Positions 26,514 to 35,234 of a stretch of 64,000 nucleotides of DNA are shown here, piece by piece. The translations under genes and the position numbers were made by a program. Under the pieces are notes generated by a model. The model did not search any database, had not been told where the DNA came from, and saw only the letters and a list, made by a program, of their open reading frames with translations. This stretch comes from Streptomyces sp. NBC_00078. Its GTDB lineage: Bacteria; Actinomycetota; Actinomycetes; Streptomycetales; Streptomycetaceae. The DNA lies in contig NZ_JAPELX010000001.1 of the NCBI RefSeq assembly GCF_026343335.1, forward strand, positions 5,146,001 through 5,210,000. Direction: 5' to 3'. How positions within the stretch are numbered: position 1 is the first letter of the stretch; each line of letters begins with the position of its first letter.

Positions 26514-27455
26514 ATGACTTCCAACATCTCCGCGCCCCCGACCGGACCCCGGCCCCCCGCGCACGCCCGCAGGAGCTCGGACCGGCCCTCACCCCGCCCC
26601 CGTAGGACACCTTCCGGAACGCCGCGCATCACGCTGCGCCGCCTGACCGGCGGCCTCGGCACCGTCCTGCTGTGCCTGGGCACCGTCCTGTTCGTCCTGC
26701 CGTTCGTCTTCACGGTCGTCACCTCGCTGCGCACCGCGGCGGACGTGGCCCGCTCCCCGCTCGGCATCCCGCACTCGCTGACCCTGAAGAACTTCACGAA
26801 CGCCTTCAGCCAGATCCACTACGGCCCCAGCACCCTCAACACCCTGCTCATCACCGGACTGTCATGCGCGGCCATCACCATCATCGGCTCGCTCGCCGCC
26901 TATCCGCTGGCCCGGATCACCCAGCACTGGTCCACCACCGTGTACCGGCTGTTCATCCTCGGTACGTCCGTTCCGGTGTTCGTCGTCGTAGCGCCGCTGT
27001 ACCTGCTGATGCGCGACCTCAACCTGCTGGACACCTACGCGGGCGTGGTGTTCATCTACACGGCCCTGAACCTCCCGGTCGCGGTGTTCTTCTACACCAG
27101 CTTCATCCGCTCGATCCCGGGCGACCTGGAGGAGGCGGCCGCGCTCGACGGCTGCGGCGCCCTGCGCACGTTCTTCACGATCATCCTGCCGCTGCTCCGG
27201 CCGGTCACCAGCACCCTGCTGACGTTCATCTCCCTGCAGATCTGGAACGACCTGCTCGTTCCGCTGGTGTTCCTGCAGGACCCCGGCAAGCGGACGGTCA
27301 TGGTGAACGCCTACTCCTTCATCGACCCGCACACCGTGCAGCCGACCACCCTGTTCCCGGCCGCCCTGCTCGGAGTGCTGCCGCTGCTGGTCATCTTCGT
27401 CTTCTTGCAGCGCCAGGTGGTCGCCGGCATGTCCGCCGGCGCGGTCAAGTCGTGA
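26514..27455 (+). CDS. ABC sugar transporter permease, MalG-type
   Basis: A 313-aa protein, 34 bp after the first permease. An extended Pro/Arg-rich cytoplasmic N-terminus (~45 aa) precedes six membrane segments (VLLCLGTVLFVLPFVFTVVT first). The EAA loop is DLEEAAALDGCGALRTFFTI, followed by ILPLLRPVTST. It is the second half of the transporter channel. Confidence 0.93.
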   Translation: MTSNISAPPTGPRPPAHARRSSDRPSPRPRRTPSGTPRITLRRLTGGLGTVLLCLGTVLFVLPFVFTVVTSLRTAADVARSPLGIPHSLTLKNFTNAFSQIHYGPSTLNTLLITGLSCAAITIIGSLAAYPLARITQHWSTTVYRLFILGTSVPVFVVVAPLYLLMRDLNLLDTYAGVVFIYTALNLPVAVFFYTSFIRSIPGDLEEAAALDGCGALRTFFTIILPLLRPVTSTLLTFISLQIWNDLLVPLVFLQDPGKRTVMVNAYSFIDPHTVQPTTLFPAALLGVLPLLVIFVFLQRQVVAGMSAGAVKS

Positions 27456-27495
27456 ACCACCTTCGCTCCGACGTTCCGGAAGGACCCTCCCACCG

Positions 27496-28353
27496 ATGTA
27501 CGTGGTCTCCTACTTCACCAGCGCCGACGAGGCCCTGCATCTGGCCTACAGCCACGACGGCGAGGAGTTCAGGACGGTGAACGGCGGCCGGCCCGTTCTG
27601 CGGGGCACGGTCGGCACCGGCCGGCTGCGGGACCCGTTCATCGGGGTGGGCCCCGACGGCCTGTTCCATCTGCTGGCCACCGACGGCTGGACGAGCCCCT
27701 CCATCGTCCACGCCACCTCGACGGACCTCCGCACCTGGTCGGAGCAGCGACTCATCCCGGTCATGGCCGGTGTGCAGGGGGCTCACAACGCCTGGGCTCC
27801 GGAGTTCTTCCTGGACCGCGCGACGGGGCTGTACCACCTCATCTGGTCGTCGGTCGTCGAGGCGGGCAGCACGGCCGAGGGCCGCAACTTCGAGTACGTC
27901 AGCCAGGACCACCGCATCTGGCACTGCACCACCGAGGACTTCAGGACGTTCTCGGCCCCGGCGGTCTTCTTCGACCCGGGTCACTCGGTCATCGACGCCA
28001 CCGTGCACGAGCTGGCCGAGGGCGGATTCCTCATGGCCTTCAAGGACGAACGCGGCACCAACGACCCCGCCACCGCCCACAAGGACATCAATGTGACCAC
28101 GTTCGACACCCCCGGCGGTCCGTACTCCGCCCCCACGGGGCCGGTCACCCCCTCACTCGTGGAAGGACCGTGTCTCTTCCGCCGAGGAGACGAGTGGGTC
28201 ATGATCTTCGACCATTTCCTGGAGGGGAGGTACGGGGCGGTCCGCAGCAAGGACGGCGTGGACTGGGAGCCCGTCCCCTTCGCGCCACCGCCTGGCATGC
28301 GCCACGCCTCCGTCCTCGCCACATCCCTCCCGACATCACTGTCAGCGACCTGA
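27496..28353 (+). CDS. Glycoside hydrolase family 43-like protein
   Basis: A 285-aa protein with no signal peptide. It reads as a five-bladed beta-propeller: RLRDPFIGVGPDGLFHLLAT (the RDP motif near the usual catalytic base), AHNAWAPEFFLDRATGLYHL (typical GH43 WAPE motif), FEYVSQDHRIWHCTTEDF and a VEGPCLF segment with the probable catalytic acid Glu. GH43 and relatives cleave arabinose, xylose or galactose linkages. Cytoplasmic location fits action on imported oligosaccharides. It follows the permeases in the same operon. Confidence 0.82.
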   Translation: MYVVSYFTSADEALHLAYSHDGEEFRTVNGGRPVLRGTVGTGRLRDPFIGVGPDGLFHLLATDGWTSPSIVHATSTDLRTWSEQRLIPVMAGVQGAHNAWAPEFFLDRATGLYHLIWSSVVEAGSTAEGRNFEYVSQDHRIWHCTTEDFRTFSAPAVFFDPGHSVIDATVHELAEGGFLMAFKDERGTNDPATAHKDINVTTFDTPGGPYSAPTGPVTPSLVEGPCLFRRGDEWVMIFDHFLEGRYGAVRSKDGVDWEPVPFAPPPGMRHASVLATSLPTSLSAT

Positions 28354-28462
28354 GCGTCGCCACGGGTTGCGGGCGGGCCGCTTCGGCGCCCGCCCGGCGT
28401 AGAAAGATCCGCGCCGCAGCCCGCGGCGCGGAGGACACCGTCACCCAGCAAGGAGCGTCGCA

Positions 28463-30937
28463 ATGAAGCGCCGCAGAGCAAACCGCCCGATACACCGGGC
28501 ATCCCGCGTCCTCACCCTGCTCGCCATCCTGGCGGGCGTCCTCGTGCTGCCCGCCCAGGCCGCCATGGCCGCAGGCACCACGTACTACGTGAACTGCTCG
28601 GCCGCCTCCAACGGCAACGGCACCCAGGCCAGCCCCTGGAACTCCGTCACCAGCGTCAACAACACCTCCTTCGGCGCGGGCGACAGCATCCTCTTCGCCG
28701 CGGGCACCACCTGCACCGGCCAGCTCACCCCCCACGGCTCGGGCACCTCCGGCAGCCCCGTCACCATGGGCGCCTACGGCACCGGCGCCAAGCCGGTCAT
28801 CAACGCGAACGGCGCCACCGGCCCCGTCATCCACCTCCTCAACCAGCAGTACTGGGAGATCGGCGGCCTGGAACTCACCAACCCCGCGGCCTCCCCGGAC
28901 TACCGCTCCGGCGTCCTCGCCGAGAACAGCTCCGGCGGGATCCTGCACCACATCCGGGTGCACGACATGTACATCCACAACATCAGCGGCTGGTCGGCCG
29001 GGTGGTACTCCACCAACGCCGGCGTGGGCGTCCAGACCGACCACACCACCCCCGTCTCCACCTTCGACGACGTCGTCGTCGAGAACAACACCTTCGACCA
29101 CGTCGACCGCATCGCCGTCGCCGTCACCCCGGACGGGAACGGTCAGGGCACCGGCCTGACCACGCGCACGGTCATCCGCGGCAACACGATGACCTACGAC
29201 GGCGGCGACGACGTCCTCGTGGTCAAGGGCAGTGGCGCCCTCATCGAGAACAACAAGGCCGGCCACGGCGGGCTGAAGAGCACCTGCCCGCCCTCGGGCC
29301 AGGTCTGCAACCGAGCGTCCGCGGGCATCTGGGTGGCAGGCAGTCAGGACAGCGTGATCCAGGGCAACGAGGTGTACTGCCAGGCCAACTTCCAGGACGG
29401 CCAGGCGTACGACGTCGACTGGGGCAACCACAACACCACGATCCAGTACAACTACAGCCACCAGAACCTCGGTGGCTTCCTGCTGGTGATGCCGGCCTCC
29501 TCCTCCAGCCCCAGCGAGCCCACCGCGACCGTGCCCAGCGACGGCACGGTGGTGCGCTACAACGTCAGCGAGAACGACGGCTCCAACTCGGGTTGCCCGG
29601 AGTCCGGCACCTCCAACCACGCCGACTCCATCATCGACATGCCCGGCAACATCCCGAACAAGAGCGGCAGCAGCGGCATGGCCCCGCTGTTCTACAACAA
29701 CACGTTCTACGTCAGGGACGGCCTGGGCACGCAGATCACGGGTGGCCGCGGCAGGACCAGCGTCTCCGGGGCCTGGTCCTTCGAGAACAACGCGGTCTTC
29801 AACTACGGCTCGGGCGGCTACCTCGCCACCGGCGCAGGCTCCGTCTACTCGAACAACCTCTTCTACGGCCGGCACCCCTCCTCCGAGCCCGCGGACGCCG
29901 CGAAGGTCGTCACCGACCCCGAGTTCCGCAACCCGGGCAACGCGAACACCAACTCCTCGTACGCGGGAATGGACGCCTACCAGGTCCACCCCTCTTCCCC
30001 CGTGGTCCGGGCAGGGGCGGTCATCAGCAACAACGGCGGCCAGGACGCCTTCGGCAACCCGGTCTCCGCCACGGCCGCGCCCAACATCGGCGCCTACAAC
30101 GGCACCGGCGGCAACCTCGTGGCCAACGCCGGCTTCGAGACGGGCTCGCTCAGCCCGTGGACCCTCGGCGGCAGCGGATCCTCCGTGGTCACCTCGAACG
30201 CCCACACCGGCACTCACTCCCTGCAGACCGGAGCCTCCGGCAACGGCGCCAACCAGAACCTGACCGGGCTGACCCCCAACACCACCTACCTGCTCACCGG
30301 CTGGGCCAAGGTGGCGAACGCCGGGGAGACCCTCGCCATCGGCGTCAAGAACTACGGCGGCACCGAGACCTTCACCAACGTCGCCACAACCTCGTACTCC
30401 GAGGCCGCCGTTCTGTTCACCACCGGCTCCACCAACACCACGGCCACGCTGTACTGCTGGAAGAACTCCGGCGGCACCGCTGCAGGAAACTGCGACGACA
30501 TCGCGGTGGAACGCGTCTCCACCCCTGCAAACCTCCTGACGAACGCCGGCTTCGAATCCGGCTCGCTCAGCCCGTGGACCCTCGGCGGCAGCGGATCCTC
30601 CGTGGTCACCTCCAACGCCCGCACCGGCACTCACTCCCTGCAGACCGGAGCCTCCGGCAGCGGCGTGGAGCAGGCCACCGGCGGTCTGTCGTCCAGCGCC
30701 ACCTACCTGCTGACCGGCTGGGCCAAGGCCGCAGGCGGCAGCGAGCAGGTCGCCCTCGGCGTGAAGAACTTCGGCGGCACCGAAAGCTTCTCGAAGGCCA
30801 CCGGTACCGCCTACGCCCAGCAGCCGATCTTCCTCACCACGGGAAGCGGCAACACCTCCGCCACCGTCTACTGCTACAAGAACTCCGGCACCTCCGCCGG
30901 ATACTGCGACGACTACACGCTGATCAAGATCTCCTGA
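28463..30937 (+). CDS. Secreted right-handed beta-helix protein with two C-terminal carbohydrate-binding repeats
   Basis: An 824-aa protein. The signal peptide ends around PAQAAMA-AGTTYY. Residues ~35-545 form a parallel beta-helix (repeated short strands such as VIHLLNQQYWEIGGLELTNP, VVENNTFDHVDRIAVAV, VIQGNEVYCQ), the fold of polysaccharide lyases and some hydrolases. The C-terminal ~270 residues are two ~135-aa CBM4_9-like modules, each starting NAGFE(T/S)GSLSPWTLGG and ending with a paired-cysteine YC..NSG..A..(N/Y)CDD segment. The exact enzyme family cannot be named, but it is an extracellular plant-polysaccharide enzyme. It follows the GH43-like gene in the same operon. Confidence 0.85.
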   Translation: MKRRRANRPIHRASRVLTLLAILAGVLVLPAQAAMAAGTTYYVNCSAASNGNGTQASPWNSVTSVNNTSFGAGDSILFAAGTTCTGQLTPHGSGTSGSPVTMGAYGTGAKPVINANGATGPVIHLLNQQYWEIGGLELTNPAASPDYRSGVLAENSSGGILHHIRVHDMYIHNISGWSAGWYSTNAGVGVQTDHTTPVSTFDDVVVENNTFDHVDRIAVAVTPDGNGQGTGLTTRTVIRGNTMTYDGGDDVLVVKGSGALIENNKAGHGGLKSTCPPSGQVCNRASAGIWVAGSQDSVIQGNEVYCQANFQDGQAYDVDWGNHNTTIQYNYSHQNLGGFLLVMPASSSSPSEPTATVPSDGTVVRYNVSENDGSNSGCPESGTSNHADSIIDMPGNIPNKSGSSGMAPLFYNNTFYVRDGLGTQITGGRGRTSVSGAWSFENNAVFNYGSGGYLATGAGSVYSNNLFYGRHPSSEPADAAKVVTDPEFRNPGNANTNSSYAGMDAYQVHPSSPVVRAGAVISNNGGQDAFGNPVSATAAPNIGAYNGTGGNLVANAGFETGSLSPWTLGGSGSSVVTSNAHTGTHSLQTGASGNGANQNLTGLTPNTTYLLTGWAKVANAGETLAIGVKNYGGTETFTNVATTSYSEAAVLFTTGSTNTTATLYCWKNSGGTAAGNCDDIAVERVSTPANLLTNAGFESGSLSPWTLGGSGSSVVTSNARTGTHSLQTGASGSGVEQATGGLSSSATYLLTGWAKAAGGSEQVALGVKNFGGTESFSKATGTAYAQQPIFLTTGSGNTSATVYCYKNSGTSAGYCDDYTLIKIS
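30125..30244 (+). repeat. Carbohydrate-binding module repeat, copy 1 of 3
   Basis: DNA coding NAGFETGSLSPW and onward is almost identical to 30542-30660 and to 32613-32707. Such DNA identity within modules that diverge later suggests recent duplication or gene conversion. Confidence 0.9.
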
Positions 30938-30966
30938 CCGTCACCGGCTCACCAGGAAAACCCCTC

Positions 30967-31001
30967 CCTCGGGCGGGCCGGCTCGCCCGGCCCGCCCGAG
31001 G
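30967..31001 (+). terminator. Terminator after the beta-helix gene
   Basis: Perfect 15-bp GC-rich stem CCTCGGGCGGGCCGG / CCGGCCCGCCCGAGG with a 5-nt loop, 30 bp after the stop codon. It has no T-run, as is common in Streptomyces. Confidence 0.8.
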
Positions 31002-31188
31002 GCTCCCCGGCCACAGGGCCTCCCGGGCGCAGTCGAGGACTGCTTGCTGAAGAGGGAGCTCCGAGAGGTGCGCACACACCGCACTACCTCCGACTGCCGA
31101 TGTCCCAGGTCGCCGCATCCGGCGCCTCCTCGCCCCCAGTGTTCACGGTTCTTCGTCTAACAAATCCGATGTATCGGGAGTTTCAAGC

Positions 31189-32514
31189 ATGAACGAGTTC
31201 CCTCTGAGCGGTCGGCTGGTCCCTGAGTGGTTCACCGACGCCAAATTCGGCATCTTCATCCACTGGGGCGCGTACTCGGTGCCGGCCTGGGCCGAGCCCA
31301 TCGGCGCACTCGGCGACGTCGACCCCGATGTGTGGTTCAAGCACAACCCGTACGCCGAGTGGTACTGGAGCACCATCCAGATCGAGGGCAGCCCCGCCCA
31401 GGAACACCATCGCACCATGCACGGCGGGCGCCCCTACGACGAGTTCCTCGACGCCTGGAAGGCCGAGCTCTTCGACCCCGCGGACTGGGTGGAGCTGTTC
31501 GCCCGGGCGGGTGCGCGCTACGTCGTCCCCACGACCAAGCACCACGACGGGATAGCCCTGTGGGACGCCCCGGGCACCGGCACCCGCAACACCGTCCACC
31601 GCGGTCCACGCCGCGACCTGATCGCCGACCTCGCCGACGCCGTCCGGGCCCGCGACCTGCGGTTCGGCGTGTACTACTCCGGCGGCATCGACTGGTACGC
31701 CGGACGCCGGGACCCCGTTCTCCACGAAGACCGGATGGACGATGGGAGGCCCCATGAGGCCGCCTACGCCGCCTACGCGCACCGGCAGGTCCTCGACCTG
31801 ATCGAGCGGTATCACCCCGCGGTGCTGTGGAACGACATGGGCTGGCCCCGAGCGGGCCGGGCCGAACTGCCGGCGTTGTTCTCGCACTACTACGCCACCG
31901 TGCCGGAAGGCGTGGTGAACGACCGCTGGGACAGCGCCCACGCCGACTACCTCACCAGCGAGTACGAGCTGGACCGGGCCAACGAGGGGGCAGCCTGCTG
32001 GGAGAACACCCGGGGAATCGGATTCTCCTTCGGCTACAACCAAGTGGAAGGCCCCGAGCACATGCTGGATCCGGCAGGCGCCGTCCGCCTGCTGGTCGAC
32101 GTCGTCTCACGCGGCGGGAACCTACTGCTCAACGTCGGTCCGAAGGCCGACGGCACCCTCCCGCAGGAGCAACGCGCCGCTCTGGAGGGCATGGCGTCAT
32201 GGATGGCCTGCCACTCCGAGGCCGTGCACGCCACCAGGCCACTGGAACCAGGTTCCGCCGACCCGCAGGACGGCGGCCCCTGGGTGCGTTGGACCCGCGA
32301 CGAGCGCCACGTCTACGCCTTCGTGGCCGACGTTCCTGACGGGACCGACGGGCATATCGTGCTGAAGGCGCGTCCCGGCCTGCTGGATCCGGATACGGCA
32401 GAACGCCTGGACGGCCAACCCGTCAAGGCCGAATCGGGACCGGAGGGCGTCCACGTCACGTCCGGCGGTCTCGACACGCCGCTGCCCACCGCGATCCGCT
32501 TCGCCGCACGGTGA
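31189..32514 (+). CDS. Alpha-L-fucosidase (GH29)
   Basis: A 441-aa protein with an ATG start and no signal peptide. GH29 hallmarks: WFTDAKFGIFIHWGAYSVPAW at the N-terminus (20-residue core FTDAKFGIFIHWGAYSVPAW), VVPTTKHHDGIALWDA, FGVYYSGGIDW, and the catalytic nucleophile in AVLWNDMGWP. The C-terminal ~90 residues are a small beta domain. It removes terminal L-fucose from oligosaccharides, probably in the cytoplasm after uptake. Being next to the esterase, GH43-like and beta-helix genes, it suggests the locus targets a fucosylated plant or algal polysaccharide. It has its own 5' leader after the terminator. Confidence 0.95.
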   Translation: MNEFPLSGRLVPEWFTDAKFGIFIHWGAYSVPAWAEPIGALGDVDPDVWFKHNPYAEWYWSTIQIEGSPAQEHHRTMHGGRPYDEFLDAWKAELFDPADWVELFARAGARYVVPTTKHHDGIALWDAPGTGTRNTVHRGPRRDLIADLADAVRARDLRFGVYYSGGIDWYAGRRDPVLHEDRMDDGRPHEAAYAAYAHRQVLDLIERYHPAVLWNDMGWPRAGRAELPALFSHYYATVPEGVVNDRWDSAHADYLTSEYELDRANEGAACWENTRGIGFSFGYNQVEGPEHMLDPAGAVRLLVDVVSRGGNLLLNVGPKADGTLPQEQRAALEGMASWMACHSEAVHATRPLEPGSADPQDGGPWVRWTRDERHVYAFVADVPDGTDGHIVLKARPGLLDPDTAERLDGQPVKAESGPEGVHVTSGGLDTPLPTAIRFAAR

Positions 32515-32612
32515 CCGACCGCTGACCCGGTCGACAGGCGGGTCCGGGGAACGGCCCGGCTCTGCGCACAAGAGCGGTGCCATGGCGGCGTGCGGAGGCG
32601 GCGATCAGGCCG

Positions 32613-32761
32613 AACGCCGGCTTCGAATCCGGCTCGCTCAGCCCGTGGACCCTCAGCGGCAGCGGATCCTCCGTGGTCACCTCGAACGCCCGCACCGGCA
32701 CTCACTCGTTCTACAACCGGACTCTGACCAGCTCTGAGATCCAGACCCTCGCCGCCGGCTG
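32613..32761 (+). pseudogene. Scrap of a carbohydrate-binding/LamG gene
   Basis: About 95 bp (32613-32707) is nearly identical to the start of the CBM repeats of the beta-helix gene (NAGFESGSLSPWTLSGSGSS). It then joins directly to FYNRTLTSSEIQTLAAG and a stop, the typical C-terminal end of a LamG/concanavalin-like domain. The fused piece is too short to be functional and records deletion of a larger secreted enzyme gene downstream of the fucosidase. Confidence 0.85.
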
Positions 32762-32897
32762 AGCCGACGACGAGCCAGACGGTGCCCGGCCCGGTTCCTG
32801 GCGGCTCTCGGATCGGGCACCTTCCACCGTTCCACCGCCGAAAGAGCCGATGATGACAACGTCGCAGCCGAGTAGCACACGGAGAATAAGGACCGCG

Positions 32898-33307
32898 ATG
32901 TACGTGAAGGGCTACCGCGTTGAGCCCGACGCGCTGGCCGTCCAGACCAGTCAGGGAATGTGCGGCCCTAGTGAGCGGCGCCACCCCCGACACCGCTCTC
33001 CGCTCCCTCGCCGAACGTGATCACCTCGTGGCCATCTACGTCCAACCGGCAGCAAGAACTATCCTGACGCGCTCGGGAATCTACGTAGGCAGCACTCGGG
33101 GAGATGTATTCGACACCTACGCCGGGCAAATCACAGTCGTCACCCCTGACTACGGAGGGTGAAGAGCTTGTCTTCGCGCCATCCGCGCCAGAATGTGCAG
33201 GAAAAGTGATCAGGTTTGGGATAAGCGATGGTGTCGTTGAAACGTTCATTGCCGGAGAACGTGACTGGGCGACCTTCTCCACCCCGTCTTGTGGGGTTCC
33301 CGAATAG
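32898..33307 (+). pseudogene. Remnant of a small unknown protein, frameshifted
   Basis: The frame from about 32920 reads LRSLAERDHLVAIYV, then SGIYVGSTRGDVFDTYAGQI, ending in TPDYGG at 33162. A second frame continues GEELVFAPSAPECAGKVIRF and TFIAGERDWATF to 33307. Together they resemble the C-terminal part of a secreted actinomycete protein of the type that has a G-(S)-T-(R)-x-(E/D)-V motif followed by beta strands. A frame change near 33163 and a missing N-terminus indicate decay. Confidence 0.5.
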
Positions 33308-33839
33308 AAGGTGGCTATCCCCCGCAGGACTGCGCCACCTGTCTGGGTAACGACGCTCGCCTCTGGCCCCGTGAGCCTGCCCGGCCACGAGAGCGCCGCA
33401 ACCTGTTCCCCCCGGTACGACGGCTGCCAAGAAGTCATCCCAAAAGCGGTTCGCGACGGGCTGCGGCCCGCGCGAGGCGCTTGATGTCATCGGGCCATGC
33501 TCCGGTGCCGCATCGGCCTCGCTGATGCGGGCGAAGCCACGGTCCACGAGCCCGCCGGCGTCGCCCGCGCGGTGCCTGGCCGCAGCTTTGACGGCGCCGA
33601 CCGCGCTGGCCAGGGCACTGGCCGGCCGCGACCACTCTCCCTCGCGGGCTTGGGCCGCCGGCTTCGCTTCGTCGTAGTCCACGTCGTCGGCGACGGACTG
33701 CGCGCGCACCGACAAGTCCAGTCGCCAGAACAGCAGCAGCTGCTCGAAACGGACGAACAGCAGGCGGCGGCGGTCGGAATGAAGGAAGTCCGGATCGCTG
33801 CTTACGCCTGCCACGGGGTGTACCGGTGCAGGATGGCTC
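33308..33839. other. Decayed gap
   Basis: About 530 bp with no convincing gene. On the minus strand a stretch (LLFVRFEQLLLFWRLDLSV, then DYDEAKPAAQAREGEW) looks protein-like but I cannot assign it or find a start. Confidence 0.35.
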
Positions 33840-34352
33840 TTGCCGGCGCCAGACACACCGGTCGGCCGTTTGGTGCCGGGGTGCAGGGCTCCCGACGTGC
33901 CGCTCGGCGGCCTTCCGCTCGTCCACGTCCACGACCTCCTCGAAGCGGGCCGGCCGGTGCTGCTCGTACTCGCCTCGGACGGCGCCTCGGCCGGCCGGGA
34001 ACAGACGGTGGCCGGGCTGCTCGACGCGGCAGACACGTCGGCGCAGCCGCCCGAAGCGGACACCGGGGGGTGGCTGCGGGTGCTCACGGTGCCAGACCAG
34101 GAGACGGCGGATTCGGTCCGGGAGGCGGGTCACGACCAGGTGCGGCTGGTCGTTGATCCCACCGGGCTCGCCCACGACTCCGTGCGGATCTCCGGCCCGG
34201 TTGCCGTGTTGATCCGGCCCGACGGGGTCGTCGGGCGGGTGGTGCGTCCGGGGCCGGGGAACAGGAGCATCGCCCGCTGGGCTATACGGCGGTTGCTGCC
34301 GGGGTCAGCGTCCGGCGGTACCAGCTCCCGTGCTGGGCGAAGCGTTCGCTGA
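33840..34352 (+). pseudogene. C-terminal domain of an FAD-dependent aromatic hydroxylase, truncated
   Basis: The reading frame encodes a thioredoxin-like domain typical of the C-terminus of PheA/TfdB-type FAD hydroxylases: PVGRLVPGCRAPDVPLGG, then RPVLLVLA, then RLVVDPTGLAHDSV and a closing VLIRPDGVVGRVV. The FAD- and substrate-binding domains (~380 aa) are missing. Such enzymes are common tailoring enzymes of aromatic polyketides. Its end overlaps the convergent epimerase gene, so it is a decayed neighbour of the butyrolactone cassette. Confidence 0.65.
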
Positions 34353-35223
34353 AGGCGCCCGGTGCGCAGTCGAGGTCGTGCCACAGCGGGTCGCCGTCGA
34401 ACCAGTGGTCGGTGACCAGCATGTCCAGGTCGTGCCGCGAACCTCCCTGTGCCCGCAGCCACTCGTACGCCTCGTCGAGGGTCAGGTCCCGCTCCGGCCA
34501 GGGAATGGAAGCGGCCTCGCCGACCGCGCTCAGGACGGTGTGCCAGGGCACGGCTTCGGGGTGACAGGCGTGGTAGACGGGAGCGGTGAGCCGGTCGCCG
34601 GGTGCCAGGGCGGCGGCGACGAGGGCCCGGGCCAGGTCCTCGGCGGCGATCAGCGACACCCGTGCGCGCCAGCCCTCCACCGTGCCGGGCAGATTGCGCA
34701 GCAGCCGGGCCAGCGCGGGTGCCACCCGGGTGTCGCCCTCGCCGTAGACGAGGTGGGGGCGTACCACCGTGCCGCCGGCGGCCAGTACGGCGTCCTCGCC
34801 GGTGGCCCGGGTCCGCGAGGTGGCCGAGACCGGCGCGCGGTCCAGGTCCTGTGGCCGGGCCCGTGCGAAGGTGCCCCGTCCGTATACGGCGGCGGTGCTG
34901 AGCTGGACGATGCGGGCGACGCCGGCCCGGCGGGCCTCGGTCACGAGCGCGGCCGTACCGCGGGCGTTGACCGCCTCGCACAGCGCGTCCGGGCCGCCGA
35001 TCTGCGAGGCGCAGTGCAGCAGGGCGTCGGCGCCGTCGCACAGACCGTGCAGCGAGTCGGGGTCGGTCAGGTCGGCGGGGACGATCGTCGTGCCCGGCGC
35101 GCCGCTCGTGCGCACCTGGCTGCGATGGGCCGTCAGCCGCAGGGTGAGGCCCCGGCGTTCGGCCTCGCGAACGACATGGCGGCCGATGAAACCGCCGGCG
35201 CCGGTGATCACCACGGTGGGCAT
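34282..35223 (-). CDS. NAD(P)-dependent epimerase/dehydratase-type reductase
   Basis: A 313-aa extended SDR; ATG at 35223 with GAGGAG upstream. The N-terminus VVITGAGGFIGRHVVREAE is the nucleotide-binding TGxxGxxG motif. A conserved YGRGT follows the active-site serine region (VQLSTAAVYGRG), though the usual YxxxK is not clear, so catalysis may differ. It lies 11 bp after the AfsA-like gene and is co-transcribed, so it probably reduces or modifies the gamma-butyrolactone precursor, as do similar dehydrogenases in other signalling clusters. Confidence 0.8.
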   Translation of the reverse strand: MPTVVITGAGGFIGRHVVREAERRGLTLRLTAHRSQVRTSGAPGTTIVPADLTDPDSLHGLCDGADALLHCASQIGGPDALCEAVNARGTAALVTEARRAGVARIVQLSTAAVYGRGTFARARPQDLDRAPVSATSRTRATGEDAVLAAGGTVVRPHLVYGEGDTRVAPALARLLRNLPGTVEGWRARVSLIAAEDLARALVAAALAPGDRLTAPVYHACHPEAVPWHTVLSAVGEAASIPWPERDLTLDEAYEWLRAQGGSRHDLDMLVTDHWFDGDPLWHDLDCAPGAFSERFAQHGSWYRRTLTPAATAV

Positions 35224-35234
35224 GGTTCGACTCC

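Noticed and set aside
28199..30634. A long open frame (~811 codons) on the minus strand opposite the beta-helix gene
   Set aside because: It mirrors the codon bias of the plus-strand gene, has a low-complexity Gly/Val/Asp composition, and lacks motifs or a ribosome site.
33308..33839. Protein-like minus-strand stretch (LLFVRFEQLLLFWRL)
   Set aside because: No start, no known family and overlap with other decayed frames; too weak to list as a gene.
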